Notes: generated by a model from the letters alone, not told the origin. 35,058 bases of DNA from Lishizhenia sp. (GCA_007117055.1 SKHH01000282.1:1-35058), one strand, 5' to 3'; positions 19,170 to 29,247 are shown, numbered from the stretch's first letter. Made by a program: numbers and translations.

Positions 19170-19367
19170 GGGTTGCCAAGCTAAGTCGCAAAATTGTCTG
19201 AAATGACAACATTTGTAAACATTGGGTGAAATTTGATGCTTACTATAAGTATTCTTTTATTCATTCTTAACAAAGGACGTCGTCCTTCGTTTTCCTATTA
19301 TAACTCCGCCATAGCAGTCGGACAGGCTTACAGTGTGACACACTTTTGCGACCTAAATAGGTAACCC
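19170..19367. mobile_element. MITE-like element with terminal inverted repeats, no transposase
   Basis: gggttgccaagctaagtcgcaaaa (19170-19193) vs reverse complement of 19344-19367, gggttacctatttaggtcgcaaaa: 19 of 24 positions match, including perfect gtcgcaaaa/ttttgcgac. Interior has no ORF. Confidence 0.5.
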
Positions 19368-19570
19368 ATTAGAAAATAAGAAGTAGATGTATTTATTATT
19401 TTTCACAACCTTCAATCTTTACTATTACGGTTAATTAAAAGGGATACTAAATTCCGCACATGAATACAAGCCCCTATTTCTCTTTCCTTTTTCAGAACAC
19501 TCATTAACTTTGGTTGTTATTAAATCCTATAGGTTTATGTTTCAAATTTAAATACTAAATTATTTCGTTT

Positions 19571-19951
19571 ATGAAAGAACATCTGTCTCAGTATAATGAA
19601 CTCAATAATGATGAAAAATACGTCATATTACAAAAGGGAACTGAACGACCATTTACAGGTAAGTACAATGACCATAAAGAGAAAGGAACGTATGTTTGTA
19701 AGCAGTGTGATACTCCTTTGTATCAATCTAAAGATAAATTTTCTTCGGGTTGTGGATGGCCTTCTTTTGATGATGAAATCCCGGGTGCGGTTGAACGAGT
19801 TAGGGATAGAGATGGCAGAAGGGTAGAGATAATTTGTGCTAACTGCAAAGGGCACTTAGGTCATGTTTTTAAGGGGGAACAATTTACAGCTAAGAATACT
19901 AGGCATTGCGTTAACTCAATTTCGTTGAGATTTATTCCTAGTAAGGGTTGA
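19571..19951 (+). CDS. msrB: Peptide-methionine (R)-S-oxide reductase
   Basis: 126-aa ORF; CKQC and CANC zinc pairs, FSSGCGWPSFD, GHLGHVF, RHCVNSISLRF. Confidence 0.96.
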   Translation: MKEHLSQYNELNNDEKYVILQKGTERPFTGKYNDHKEKGTYVCKQCDTPLYQSKDKFSSGCGWPSFDDEIPGAVERVRDRDGRRVEIICANCKGHLGHVFKGEQFTAKNTRHCVNSISLRFIPSKG

Positions 19952-19981
19952 TTATATATTTTGTAAAGTTACGACCAATAA

Positions 19982-20011
19982 AAAAAGCTGTCTTTCGTTG
20001 ACAGCTTTTTT
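19982..20011. terminator. Bidirectional intrinsic terminator between convergent genes
   Basis: aaaaagctgtc-tttcgtt-gacagcttttt hairpin with A/T tracts on both sides. Confidence 0.85.
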
Positions 20012-20029
20012 ACATTTATTTAATCTTTT

Positions 20030-21190
20030 TTACTCTACCAATTGGAAAGAAACTCTTCTATTTTTAGCGTTGACTAATTGCTCATCATCGTAATCTCCAA
20101 GGAAAGGTGCTGATTTAGCGTTTTCAGCATCTTCAATAATAAAACGACTAGCGTCAACATCTTTATTAACCATTTCACTTCGAATGTATTCAGCACGTTT
20201 TTTCGATACAGCTTTCATGTTTTCTGAGACTGCTTCTACATCATCCGTATGACCAATAATTTTTACTTTTATTTCTGGGTTTTCATTCATAATTTTCGCA
20301 ATTGCATTCAATGTTTCATCACCAGCAATTGTTAAATTATATCTTCCAGATGCATAAAACACATTGTGTTCATTGATGCGTTCTGCTAAACTCATTTTAT
20401 CAGAGAACACGGGTGAACGCTGATATATAGTTGCGCTTACTTGCTCTTGGGCATCTTTGTAAGGGCAGTCACATTGTTCATCTTGATCCAACAGTTCAAC
20501 AGAAATAGCGTCAATGTAATAATAAGCAGCTATAATTTGCTGTCCTTTTACTTCGCGAGGCTTTTTATTACGTTCATTTTTCACATCGTTATTTGGTGTA
20601 AAGTTCCCAATGGTAATAAATTTCTCGCCACCTTGAGCAACATATTCACCACAAACTAAGTCCCAACCATACATACCTGTAAAAACTTCTTCCTCTGGAT
20701 GTAATACATGAGAATCTTCAATAATAGCAGCTACTTTTTCTTTTGTCGAAAAAGGTTTCTTTGAGAAATGAGCGGCTAATTTATTGGAAGAATATTTAGA
20801 GAGTTCAGCCAAAGAAGCATAAAACATTACCTTGTAGCGCATCCCTTTTTTCATTGGAGTGGTAAGCTTTGTAGTGATATACTGTCTTTTTTCTTTATCG
20901 TTGTAAGAGTAAACAACAATACCAGCGTAGTTATCACCATCTTTAGCATCCTCTTTACCGTATACATTTTCTGGAGTCATTACGTCTGGCATTTTTGCAT
21001 AAGCAGAAAATAAATCTGCTGTTACACCAGTGGGTGAGCTCCAACCTTCAGCATATTCTATACCTCCTAATCTTCTGAGTTTATTTGAAGCTTCCTCAAA
21101 GCTTCCGTTTTCCACTAAGTTTTCTTTGTCTTGAGCTGTTAAAGCAAAAGATAGTAAACATACTGGAAGAAATGATAATATTCGTTTCAT
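20030..21190 (-). CDS. OmpA family outer-membrane protein
   Basis: ORF 20030-21211; start at 21190 (MKRILSFLPVCLLSFALTAQ signal peptide) preferred. C-terminal IKVKIIGHTDDVEAVSENMKAVSKKRAEYIRSEMV...NRRVSFQLVE is OmpA-like. Confidence 0.88.
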   Translation of the reverse strand: MKRILSFLPVCLLSFALTAQDKENLVENGSFEEASNKLRRLGGIEYAEGWSSPTGVTADLFSAYAKMPDVMTPENVYGKEDAKDGDNYAGIVVYSYNDKEKRQYITTKLTTPMKKGMRYKVMFYASLAELSKYSSNKLAAHFSKKPFSTKEKVAAIIEDSHVLHPEEEVFTGMYGWDLVCGEYVAQGGEKFITIGNFTPNNDVKNERNKKPREVKGQQIIAAYYYIDAISVELLDQDEQCDCPYKDAQEQVSATIYQRSPVFSDKMSLAERINEHNVFYASGRYNLTIAGDETLNAIAKIMNENPEIKVKIIGHTDDVEAVSENMKAVSKKRAEYIRSEMVNKDVDASRFIIEDAENAKSAPFLGDYDDEQLVNAKNRRVSFQLVE

Positions 21191-21200
21191 GTTTCGTGTT

Positions 21201-22235
21201 TTAAAGTTCATAGCTTTTTACAGTTTTAATAAATGTTTTAACCTTTTCCGGGTCAATATCAGGATATACTCCATGACCCAAATTTACAATATGTCGTTTA
21301 CTTTCAAAGGTTTCGAGCATATTTTTTGTCAGAGCTTCTACTTCTTTGTGCGACGCGTATAGTGCACAAGGGTCTAAATTTCCTTGTAGCGTACGTGTTT
21401 CCTTTACAATATCCCGAGCTTGACCAATGTTCATGTTCCAATCTAATCCAATTGTGTTACATGGAATTTGAGCAATGTCTTCAATTGCCGCATAAGCGCC
21501 TTTCGAGAATACAGTAACTGGAACTTCAGTAATAGCAGAAGTGATCTGTTTAATATATTCCAAACCAAATGTCAAATACTGTTCGTGCCCTAAAATTCCT
21601 GCCCAAGAATCAAACACTTGTACCATATCGGCTCCTGCTTTAATTTGAGCTTTCAAGTAACGAACGGTAACGTCTGTGATACGTTGAAGCAAATCATGTG
21701 CCAACTTTGGATTTGTGTATAATACTTTTCGTGCTTTAGAAAATGTTTTAGACCCTTGACCTTCTATCATGTAACAGAAAATTGTCCAAGGTGCGCCAGC
21801 AAAACCTATTAATGGTACACGACCTGAAAGTTCTTTTTTTGTGATTTGAATAGCTTCCATTACATACCCCAATCGATCATTAACATCAAAGTCAGTTTGA
21901 GCATGAGACGCAAAGTCATCCAAACTTTTTATGGTTTTAGGAAAATAGGGCCCTTTCTTTTCTACCATTTCGTAGGTTAATCCCATTGCTTCTGGAATTA
22001 CAAGAATATCTGAGAAAATAATGGCTGCGTCTACATCTAAGATATCTACTGGTTGAATAGTGACTTCAGCTGCGAGCTTAGGTGTTTCTACTAGTTCTTT
22101 AAAACCACTCAATGAATTTCTTACAGCTCTATATTCGGGTAAGATTCTTCCCGCTTGACGCATTAACCATACTGGGTACCTTTCGATATTTTCACCTCTA
22201 GCGGCTCTTAATATCAAATCATTTTTTATCTCCAT
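21201..22235 (-). CDS. hemE: Uroporphyrinogen decarboxylase
   Basis: 344-aa [62 protein letters not shown]. Confidence 0.97.
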   Translation of the reverse strand: MEIKNDLILRAARGENIERYPVWLMRQAGRILPEYRAVRNSLSGFKELVETPKLAAEVTIQPVDILDVDAAIIFSDILVIPEAMGLTYEMVEKKGPYFPKTIKSLDDFASHAQTDFDVNDRLGYVMEAIQITKKELSGRVPLIGFAGAPWTIFCYMIEGQGSKTFSKARKVLYTNPKLAHDLLQRITDVTVRYLKAQIKAGADMVQVFDSWAGILGHEQYLTFGLEYIKQITSAITEVPVTVFSKGAYAAIEDIAQIPCNTIGLDWNMNIGQARDIVKETRTLQGNLDPCALYASHKEVEALTKNMLETFESKRHIVNLGHGVYPDIDPEKVKTFIKTVKSYEL

Positions 22236-22361
22236 ATTACAAAGATAATTTTCTGTTTTGAATAATTTTCACGTCAACGAATAAAAGAAAACTAAACTTT
22301 GTCAGTTATGCTCAAATCACTTTAAAGCTGATGTATCCTCTTTCATTTACAGTTGTATGAA

Positions 22362-22697
22362 TCAACCTCCTTTTTTCTTCGTTTTATATCCTAATTTTGA
22401 AAGGACATCAATTACTTTTTCTCGGTGATTTCCTTGAATTAAGATTTCTCCATCCTTGGCCGTACCGCCAACACCACAAGAACTTTTTAATTGCTTCCCT
22501 AAATCTTTTAAGTCTTCATCTGTTCCAATAAATCCTTCTACGAGTGTCACTTCTTTTCCTTTTCGCTTTTTTCGGTCTATCGAAATATACAGAAGTTGCT
22601 CGTTTGCAGGGAGTATCTCTTGCTGTTCTTCATCCTCATCTTCATAATGAAAATCTGGATTGGTAGAGTAAACGATATTTTTACGATTTTTTCCCAT
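22362..22697 (-). CDS. SUI1/eIF1-like translation initiation factor (YciH family)
   Basis: 111-aa ORF; KKRKGKEVTLVEGFIGTDEDLKDLGKQLKSSCGVGGTAKDGEILIQGNHREKVIDVLSKLGYKTKKKGG. Confidence 0.92.
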   Translation of the reverse strand: MGKNRKNIVYSTNPDFHYEDEDEEQQEILPANEQLLYISIDRKKRKGKEVTLVEGFIGTDEDLKDLGKQLKSSCGVGGTAKDGEILIQGNHREKVIDVLSKLGYKTKKKGG

Positions 22698-22700
22698 ACG

Positions 22701-23504
22701 TCATTTTTCTATCAATGCTGTTTTGAATTCTTCCACCATTAAATAAGTGGGTCTTTTTTGTTTTGCTCTTCTTATCGATAACGGTGTTCGCACATCAAAA
22801 ATAACAACTTTAACAGCGAAGTCAAGGAGTTCTTTGGTTTCTTTTTCTGTTATATTTCGGTTACGTATAAAAAAACCATCGTAAGGATATAATTCTAATC
22901 GTTCTTTTCCGTTGGCTAGGGAGTTGATATCGCAATAAATGGTATAACCTGCTAACCCTATGGCGTAGGCAAATCGTATGTCGTTTACAATTAACTTTAC
23001 ATCATAATGTGGGAGTTCAAATAACGCTAACTCTCCAAGGGAAAGAATAATATCATCAACAATTAAACTATCGTAGTTGCAAGAAGAATAGGTTTTTAAA
23101 TCAAGGAACAATGTTTTTTTTGCTGAAAACGATTCAAAGTCAACCTCGGTTAGACGCACTAATTTTTCCCTTCTAAGTGTTGAATAGTTGAGTCCTTCTA
23201 TCTCGCTGTCGTATTTTTCACAAATCTGACCAGTGCCATTGGTGTTGTTTTCTAAACGGTCATCGTGGTATAGCCAAAATGTTCCATCTTTACTTCGTTG
23301 AATATCTACTTCTATTCCATCTAATTCAGTAAATGATAGCGCATATTCTATCCCTTCTTTAGAATTGTCATGAAAATACTGTTGTGGATTGTACAGTCCT
23401 GTCGCAGCATGAGCGATTATTGGAACGTCATGATTGATACTGTCCTTATTACAAGAAGTAATGAATAAGATAACTAGAATACACCATATATATTTACCAA
23501 ACAT
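22701..23504 (-). CDS. Glycerophosphodiester phosphodiesterase-like lipoprotein
   Basis: 267-aa ORF; lipobox LFITSC; PIIAHAATG...DGIEVDIQRSKDGTFWLYHDDRLE resembles the GDPD core, but with HA in place of the usual HR. Confidence 0.72.
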   Translation of the reverse strand: MFGKYIWCILVILFITSCNKDSINHDVPIIAHAATGLYNPQQYFHDNSKEGIEYALSFTELDGIEVDIQRSKDGTFWLYHDDRLENNTNGTGQICEKYDSEIEGLNYSTLRREKLVRLTEVDFESFSAKKTLFLDLKTYSSCNYDSLIVDDIILSLGELALFELPHYDVKLIVNDIRFAYAIGLAGYTIYCDINSLANGKERLELYPYDGFFIRNRNITEKETKELLDFAVKVVIFDVRTPLSIRRAKQKRPTYLMVEEFKTALIEK

Positions 23505-23988
23505 AAGCCAGCCCCAAAGATATGTGATACGTAAAGTAATTTGTTCTTAAATCGAAAGAAGTTCTTTCTCTTCCTAATCCAATTCCAGAAGATTGAAAAA
23601 TCCTCCATTTTTGACCGTAGAAAAGATGATATCCTGCTTGAAATTCAATGTTCTCAATTTCTGTTTTTTCCGTTAGTGAATATTTACTCCAATTCCCGCT
23701 TATTTCGGGTGATATAATTAACGCAAGCGAATTGAATTCAAAAGAATAGCCAATGGCTTGGCTCAAGCGTGGGTGAAAACGTTGCTGGACGTATGAGCGC
23801 ATGACTCCAATTCCCATGCTCGATCGTAAATTTAGGGGGATATCAAACAAAATAACTCCTTCAAAATTATGATAAGTATCTATTTTTCCTCTTGAAAAAG
23901 ACTTAATAAACGCAGCTGTTTGACTATAGCTTACACTAAATAAACTACTAGAACAAATGAGTAGGAGTGCGCAAATCGTTTGTTTCAT
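23494..23988 (-). CDS. Hypothetical exported protein, possibly a small outer-membrane beta-barrel
   Basis: 164-aa ORF; signal peptide MKQTICALLLICSSSLFSVSYSQ; alternating aromatic/polar strands; overlaps both neighbours. Confidence 0.65.
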   Translation of the reverse strand: MKQTICALLLICSSSLFSVSYSQTAAFIKSFSRGKIDTYHNFEGVILFDIPLNLRSSMGIGVMRSYVQQRFHPRLSQAIGYSFEFNSLALIISPEISGNWSKYSLTEKTEIENIEFQAGYHLFYGQKWRIFQSSGIGLGRERTSFDLRTNYFTYHISLGLAYVW

Positions 23989-26285
23989 TCTTCGTCAAAT
24001 TGCAATAATTCGATTAATTTTTTTAACTCTCTTTGATTAGCAGGGGATTGGAAAGCACTCGCAATTTTCTGTTTTTCTTGTTTCGTTAAGTGCCACGATA
24101 AAGCAATTTGTTCTTCAATGTTTTCACGCAGGTTAAATGTCACAACATCAAGCGGGATATCCCAGTAATTTTGCAAGGTCATAATCAGCTCATCTTGGTC
24201 GAAATCTTGAACCCGAGGAAAGTTTCCGTAAAGGTTTCCAAATGGAAGTAAAAATTTATTGAACAATCCTATTTCCTTGTATTTTTCAGACAATAGAATT
24301 TTTTTGGTATCACGAATTTTTACCAATACTACTCCTGAAGTGTTCTTTTTAATCCAATCTTCTAATGCGATTAAAAACTGCACTGAAATTTTTGTTCCGT
24401 AATTATCTCGTATACCTGCGTCCATGATGTGCATTCCCGGCTGAGTTGGAAGCGTAACCATCGGAAGAATGTAAGGGAAAGTTGCGTTCATGCGCAACAC
24501 GGTTGGGAAGTAAATGTTTTCGGGCTGTATATCTGAAAAGTATTTTAAAAACTCTACATTTTCTAACTCTGCGTACAGTCCAAAATTAGGGGATTGAATG
24601 ACCAATTCATTAAGGAAAGAGAGGTGTTGAGCACTTACTATCAATCTTCTACCGTCATTAATAATCGTAGGAGAAAATATCATTGTGGGAATTTGAGCTT
24701 TGCGTTCGGGAGCACAATAATCTCCTAATGATTTGTCCAATGTGCTATCGAGGTTGTTTATTAACTCTTGCTCAAATGCAAACCCTCTGTCTTTTGTGTA
24801 ATACATTCCGTTGTGTTCTGCCTTATGAAAACGAAAGAAGATGTCATTGGTGGATAAAGAAAAAGATATTCGATTCAATAAATCTTTTCCAATATTTTCT
24901 TTGTGTTTCTGATCGAGTTTGTTGAGTTTTTCGGTTGAATGCTGTAACATTAACTCTCGATAGTATGCCGCACCAATCATTCCACCAGAAGCTCCTGTGA
25001 TCATTTGGAGACTGTTTCCAAATTTACTTTTTGTTAGGGAATCTAAAGATTGTAAAACGGTGAAAGTCCATAAAGCACTTCTTAATCCACCGCCACTGGT
25101 GTTTAGTAGAACTAATTTTGGTTTATCAATAGGTTGTTTCTGTTTCCATTGATCGAGAATTTCGAAGTAGGAAAGCTTGTCTTTGTCTATTTCGCTTTGG
25201 TTAAATCCAATTTGCCTAACGCGCTCTGGAGTAAAAGGAACAAGTTGCCCTTCCTCGTATGAAAGTCCTGTGGCTTCACTTTTGAAGTTAAAAGAACTGG
25301 TATAAATACTTAAGTAATTTAACCCAAAAAGTAACACAATAATGATAGGATAAGCCCAACGATTTACCCACGAAAATAAAGCGCTGATTAACATAATTAT
25401 GATGGTGAATAACATCATTAAACTAACACTTGCTGGGACTTGAAAAGCTTCAAAATCTTTGAAAAATCCAATTAACCCAAAGGAAACAACCAATGCAATT
25501 TCAAAAAAGGAGGCATTGGTATGGTTTTGTGCGAAGACACTTCTTAATATGCGAATGTCATAATGCCTGCAACTTCTCGATTGCTTTAATTTGAAATTTT
25601 TTCCAATATAATAATACTGTCTATCTGCTGCGGCTAGAAAATCAGAATACCATGTTTGATTTTTGTGTAAGGTTGAACCTATATTACTTTTAGCGTTAAA
25701 CTCTTCTTTGCTTTTTCCAGAGATTTTAAATATATCTTTATTCGTAGGGAAAAAATATAAAAAAGCCAATGCGATAAATAGAATAGCGCCTAATAATAGT
25801 GCACTAACGAATAAAATAGCATCTGTTGAAGAGGTTAACTCTTGTTGAATTTGAAAATAGAAAACGTTAAAAGAGAAGTTTAAAAAAAACAACAGTGGTA
25901 GTAGGCTGTTGTTAATGCAAAATTTAAAAAAGGGTCGTTCTAGTGTAGCGATAAATGGATATTTTGCTCCCAAATGAATGTAACTATAGGCATGGAAAGC
26001 CATAATAAAACCACCTAAGCTTAATCCTAAGAGAAAAAAAGATATAAAGCTAGTACTGCCGTGGTATTCTGGAGATAAAAATAAATAGGGTAATCCAAAA
26101 GTAGTTCCAGTTTGCTGATTGATTATCAGGAACAAAAACAACCAATAGAACAACAATACAATATTGTATTTGAATTGTAAAAAGAGCAGATTAAATGGGA
26201 AAAAGTATTTGATTTTTTTCCATCCACTCTTCATATATGACCATGCTGTTTTCAAATTATCTATTGTGTTTTTGATGAACTTCAA
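23985..26285 (-). CDS. Membrane-anchored patatin-like phospholipase
   Basis: 766-aa ORF; multiple N-terminal TM segments, LLNTSGGGLRSALWTFTVLQSL (oxyanion hole), ITGASGGMIGAAYYREL (GxSxG), MDAGIRDNYG (catalytic Asp). True start may be M18 (26234). Confidence 0.83.
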   Translation of the reverse strand: MKFIKNTIDNLKTAWSYMKSGWKKIKYFFPFNLLFLQFKYNIVLLFYWLFLFLIINQQTGTTFGLPYLFLSPEYHGSTSFISFFLLGLSLGGFIMAFHAYSYIHLGAKYPFIATLERPFFKFCINNSLLPLLFFLNFSFNVFYFQIQQELTSSTDAILFVSALLLGAILFIALAFLYFFPTNKDIFKISGKSKEEFNAKSNIGSTLHKNQTWYSDFLAAADRQYYYIGKNFKLKQSRSCRHYDIRILRSVFAQNHTNASFFEIALVVSFGLIGFFKDFEAFQVPASVSLMMLFTIIIMLISALFSWVNRWAYPIIIVLLFGLNYLSIYTSSFNFKSEATGLSYEEGQLVPFTPERVRQIGFNQSEIDKDKLSYFEILDQWKQKQPIDKPKLVLLNTSGGGLRSALWTFTVLQSLDSLTKSKFGNSLQMITGASGGMIGAAYYRELMLQHSTEKLNKLDQKHKENIGKDLLNRISFSLSTNDIFFRFHKAEHNGMYYTKDRGFAFEQELINNLDSTLDKSLGDYCAPERKAQIPTMIFSPTIINDGRRLIVSAQHLSFLNELVIQSPNFGLYAELENVEFLKYFSDIQPENIYFPTVLRMNATFPYILPMVTLPTQPGMHIMDAGIRDNYGTKISVQFLIALEDWIKKNTSGVVLVKIRDTKKILLSEKYKEIGLFNKFLLPFGNLYGNFPRVQDFDQDELIMTLQNYWDIPLDVVTFNLRENIEEQIALSWHLTKQEKQKIASAFQSPANQRELKKLIELLQFDEE

Positions 26286-27231
26286 TGAAGTCGGTTACTA
26301 AATAAGCTAACGCTTTTCCGACCATATTATTTTCATGTGTATTTGTTGGAGCTCCTTCAGGCAAGTGCATGTAACGTACCGTTTTTGATTGAGCAAAAGC
26401 TCGGATGTATTTTCTAGCTTGGTGCATGGAAATCCCACTGCATGAAATAGCACTACTTGGCATGTTCTCTATGGTGTCTAAATCAAGCTCTATTCCCGTG
26501 TGCGGATAGTTGGAGAAATATTGATGCACTTGAATAAGGTCATTTTCAAAGTTTCTACTATTGTCAATATAGTCTTCATGAAACGTAAAAAAGTGACCGT
26601 CCCTTTTAAGTTGATCGAGCGTTTTTTGAGAATTATATCTTTTTTGAAGATGTAAAACCGAATAGTGCGACAAACTACCCGAATCAAATGCATAAGAAAA
26701 TGGATTGCCACTGTGTCTTCCTTCTAACGGTCGGTAATCCGCATGAGCGTCTAAGTTTACCACGGAAAGCGGAGATTGATGGTGAGATGAAAGGGCTTGT
26801 ATAATCGGAAAAGCATTGTTATGACCACCTCCAATGATAATTGGAATAGTATCAGGGGTCAACAGTTTATTCATTTGTGCGATGATAAAATCGTCTAATT
26901 TTTCTACTGTTTCTCTTTTTTGCACTAAAGTCATTGAAGTTGGCAGATTTTCAATGCTTATGCTCCCCATAATAGCGACTTGTGAAAAATCAGTTTCCTT
27001 AGTGGACTGCATGGAAAGAAACTTTTGACAAAATGAGTGAAAAGCGTTTTCCGATCCTCCTTTACCTAAATTGGCTTGAGGCCCCACAGATTCTTCAATT
27101 CCAATGATGAGGTATTTGGGGCTACTTGTGCCATTTATAACTTCGCCAATACGTTGTTCTAAGGCTCTACTTGAGAGATAGGTTAAACGATCTTTTTCAG
27201 ACCAAGCGTTCCAATTAAATTCCATCTTCAC
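26257..27231 (-). CDS. Arginase/agmatinase-family ureohydrolase, formimidoylglutamase (HutG)-like
   Basis: 324-aa ORF; IIGGGHNNAFP, NLDAHADYR, ELDLDTIENMPSSAISCSGI metal-binding motifs. Confidence 0.82.
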   Translation of the reverse strand: MKMEFNWNAWSEKDRLTYLSSRALEQRIGEVINGTSSPKYLIIGIEESVGPQANLGKGGSENAFHSFCQKFLSMQSTKETDFSQVAIMGSISIENLPTSMTLVQKRETVEKLDDFIIAQMNKLLTPDTIPIIIGGGHNNAFPIIQALSSHHQSPLSVVNLDAHADYRPLEGRHSGNPFSYAFDSGSLSHYSVLHLQKRYNSQKTLDQLKRDGHFFTFHEDYIDNSRNFENDLIQVHQYFSNYPHTGIELDLDTIENMPSSAISCSGISMHQARKYIRAFAQSKTVRYMHLPEGAPTNTHENNMVGKALAYLVTDFIEVHQKHNR

Positions 27232-27537
27232 TACTATTTCACTTTGAGGCTCTAAATTACGTTAAAATTATTAGCTAACAATAGGTCGTTTGAACTAAAA
27301 AATATGGTTATCGAGTGACCGATAAAAGGAAGTTGTATCGCTACATCCCTCACCGTGATATCCTGCGATTTCCTAAATTTTATCCGAGGGAAGCTTATAG
27401 AGGTAAGATATGAGATAGAGAGGAGTACATAGCTTGGGTGTTATGGCTTCCCGAAGTCGGTATGAGACAAGCTGGTACTTCTAAAGTTAGCTCGAAGCAT
27501 CGAGAGTCCCGAAATTAGGCATAGTATTGATTTTTCA

Positions 27538-28476
27538 CTAATATTCTTTAGCTGTTTTTTCCTCCCTCTTGGTTTTTTTTCGAGCCAATACGTTGGCAAT
27601 GTATATTCCTGACAGAATTAATAATACAGCCAGTAATTGTTGTATGTATAGTTCTTCTCCATCCCACAAACCAATGACAAAAGCTACAATCGGAATGATA
27701 TAGGTAACAGTGCTTGCAAATAATGCAGAGGAGTTATTTATAAGGACATTAAATATAATAACGCTTATTGCAGTTCCCAGAATCGCTAAAATTGCAATAT
27801 AACCTAAACCTGTAAATGCGTGTGGATTCTCTGAAAAAGTGGTGGGGACATTGGTCCAAAAGAAAAGGAGTAGAGCGGGTAAAAATGTTAAGGAAAAAGC
27901 AACCGATGTGACCTCAACGGGGTGAATTCCTTCAAGCTGATACCGTATCGTGTTTACACTTAATGCATAACAAATAGTTGCAATTATAACAGCCAAAACG
28001 TGCCACAATGAACCTGAAGTATCGACCAAGGAAGCACTATTAATGAGCCAAATCATTCCCAATGTCCCTAAAGAGACACCAATAACTTGAGTGCCTATAA
28101 GCTTTTGTCTAAAAAGTAGCGTTCCAATGAAAATAGTAAAAATTGGAGTTCCGCTATTTAACATACCTGCAAATCCCGATGAAATACCTGTTTCTGCATA
28201 ACTGAAAAGTAATGCAGGAATAAAATTACCTAGAAAACCAACAATGAGAATGGCTCCCCATATAGACGCTTTTCTTTTTTTGAACAAAAATCGAAGTCCA
28301 ATGGGCAACAACACAGAGGAAGCAATAAGTATACGCAATGTTCCCACTTGATTGCTTGTGAATATCGTTTCGCCGGTGCTAGGGTGGTAAAGCCCACGCT
28401 TTATCAAGAAAAAGGAACTTCCCCAAATTACTCCGAGTAATAGCAGTATTCCCCAATTTTTAAGTTCCTTATACAT
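27538..28476 (-). CDS. EamA/DMT superfamily transporter
   Basis: 312-aa ORF with ~10 hydrophobic segments; LLLGVIWGSSFFLIKRGL start and duplicated EamA-like halves. Confidence 0.88.
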   Translation of the reverse strand: MYKELKNWGILLLLGVIWGSSFFLIKRGLYHPSTGETIFTSNQVGTLRILIASSVLLPIGLRFLFKKRKASIWGAILIVGFLGNFIPALLFSYAETGISSGFAGMLNSGTPIFTIFIGTLLFRQKLIGTQVIGVSLGTLGMIWLINSASLVDTSGSLWHVLAVIIATICYALSVNTIRYQLEGIHPVEVTSVAFSLTFLPALLLFFWTNVPTTFSENPHAFTGLGYIAILAILGTAISVIIFNVLINNSSALFASTVTYIIPIVAFVIGLWDGEELYIQQLLAVLLILSGIYIANVLARKKTKREEKTAKEY

Positions 28477-28592
28477 GTCGTAAATGTAGTTGCTTTTTTT
28501 GAAAATATGAGGCGTTGCTTAAAAAGAGAGATGGAATCTTCAATTGACTTGAATCTAACATATAAAATAATTACTTTGAAGATACTTTTTAA

Positions 28593-29153
28593 CTAAAACG
28601 CAATATGCTGTCGTTCTAAATCTTTTACGATTAGTGCAATCTCGCTGATAATTTGTTGTTTTCTCGGCTCTTTATTAGTTTGCTCAGCATATAAACTTAA
28701 TTCCACTTGAGCGTCTAAGAATTGATACTCTTCAAAAGGACCTTCTAAATTTTCAAGAATAGTTAAACACTCTACTCCTTCCATAAAATCACCCTCCACT
28801 GCGATGCGTACAAAATCAACAAAGTATTCGGAGTAATCTACTTTACTATTCCAAATGGTAGACAACAACTTTTGTCGGATAGAAACATACGCTTTGTTGT
28901 TTATACATTCCATAATAGGATCGCTCGTATTCGACTGCTTTAGGTCTCCGATAAATTCAATAATCGTTTGCTCTAAAGATTCACTAATCCCGCTGTTCCA
29001 CGTTTCAATGAGAGGAGCAATAATCTTCGCAGAACCATGTACTTTTAATCCTTGTAAAGCTTTGACTATTTTCTTTTCATCCTTAGATTGAATTTCAGAA
29101 ATTAGTAACTGTACTTTTTTATCGTTTTCTTTTTGCTTTTGCGAAGTGCTCAT
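28593..29153 (-). CDS. HEAT-repeat-like hypothetical protein
   Basis: 186-aa ORF; VKALQGLKVHGSAKIIAPLIETWNSGISESLEQTIIEFIGDLKQS resembles HEAT-like helical repeats. Confidence 0.6.
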   Translation of the reverse strand: MSTSQKQKENDKKVQLLISEIQSKDEKKIVKALQGLKVHGSAKIIAPLIETWNSGISESLEQTIIEFIGDLKQSNTSDPIMECINNKAYVSIRQKLLSTIWNSKVDYSEYFVDFVRIAVEGDFMEGVECLTILENLEGPFEEYQFLDAQVELSLYAEQTNKEPRKQQIISEIALIVKDLERQHIAF

Positions 29154-29247
29154 GTATGTTGTTTTAATGCAAAGATAATAATCAAAAATAACCGTGGTAA
29201 TACCGTTAGCGAAAATGTGATTGGAAATCGCCTAGAACATAAAACTC

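Noticed and set aside
19596-19855. Small ORFs on both strands overlapping msrB
   Set aside because: The msrB frame carries all catalytic and zinc motifs; the others are shadow frames.
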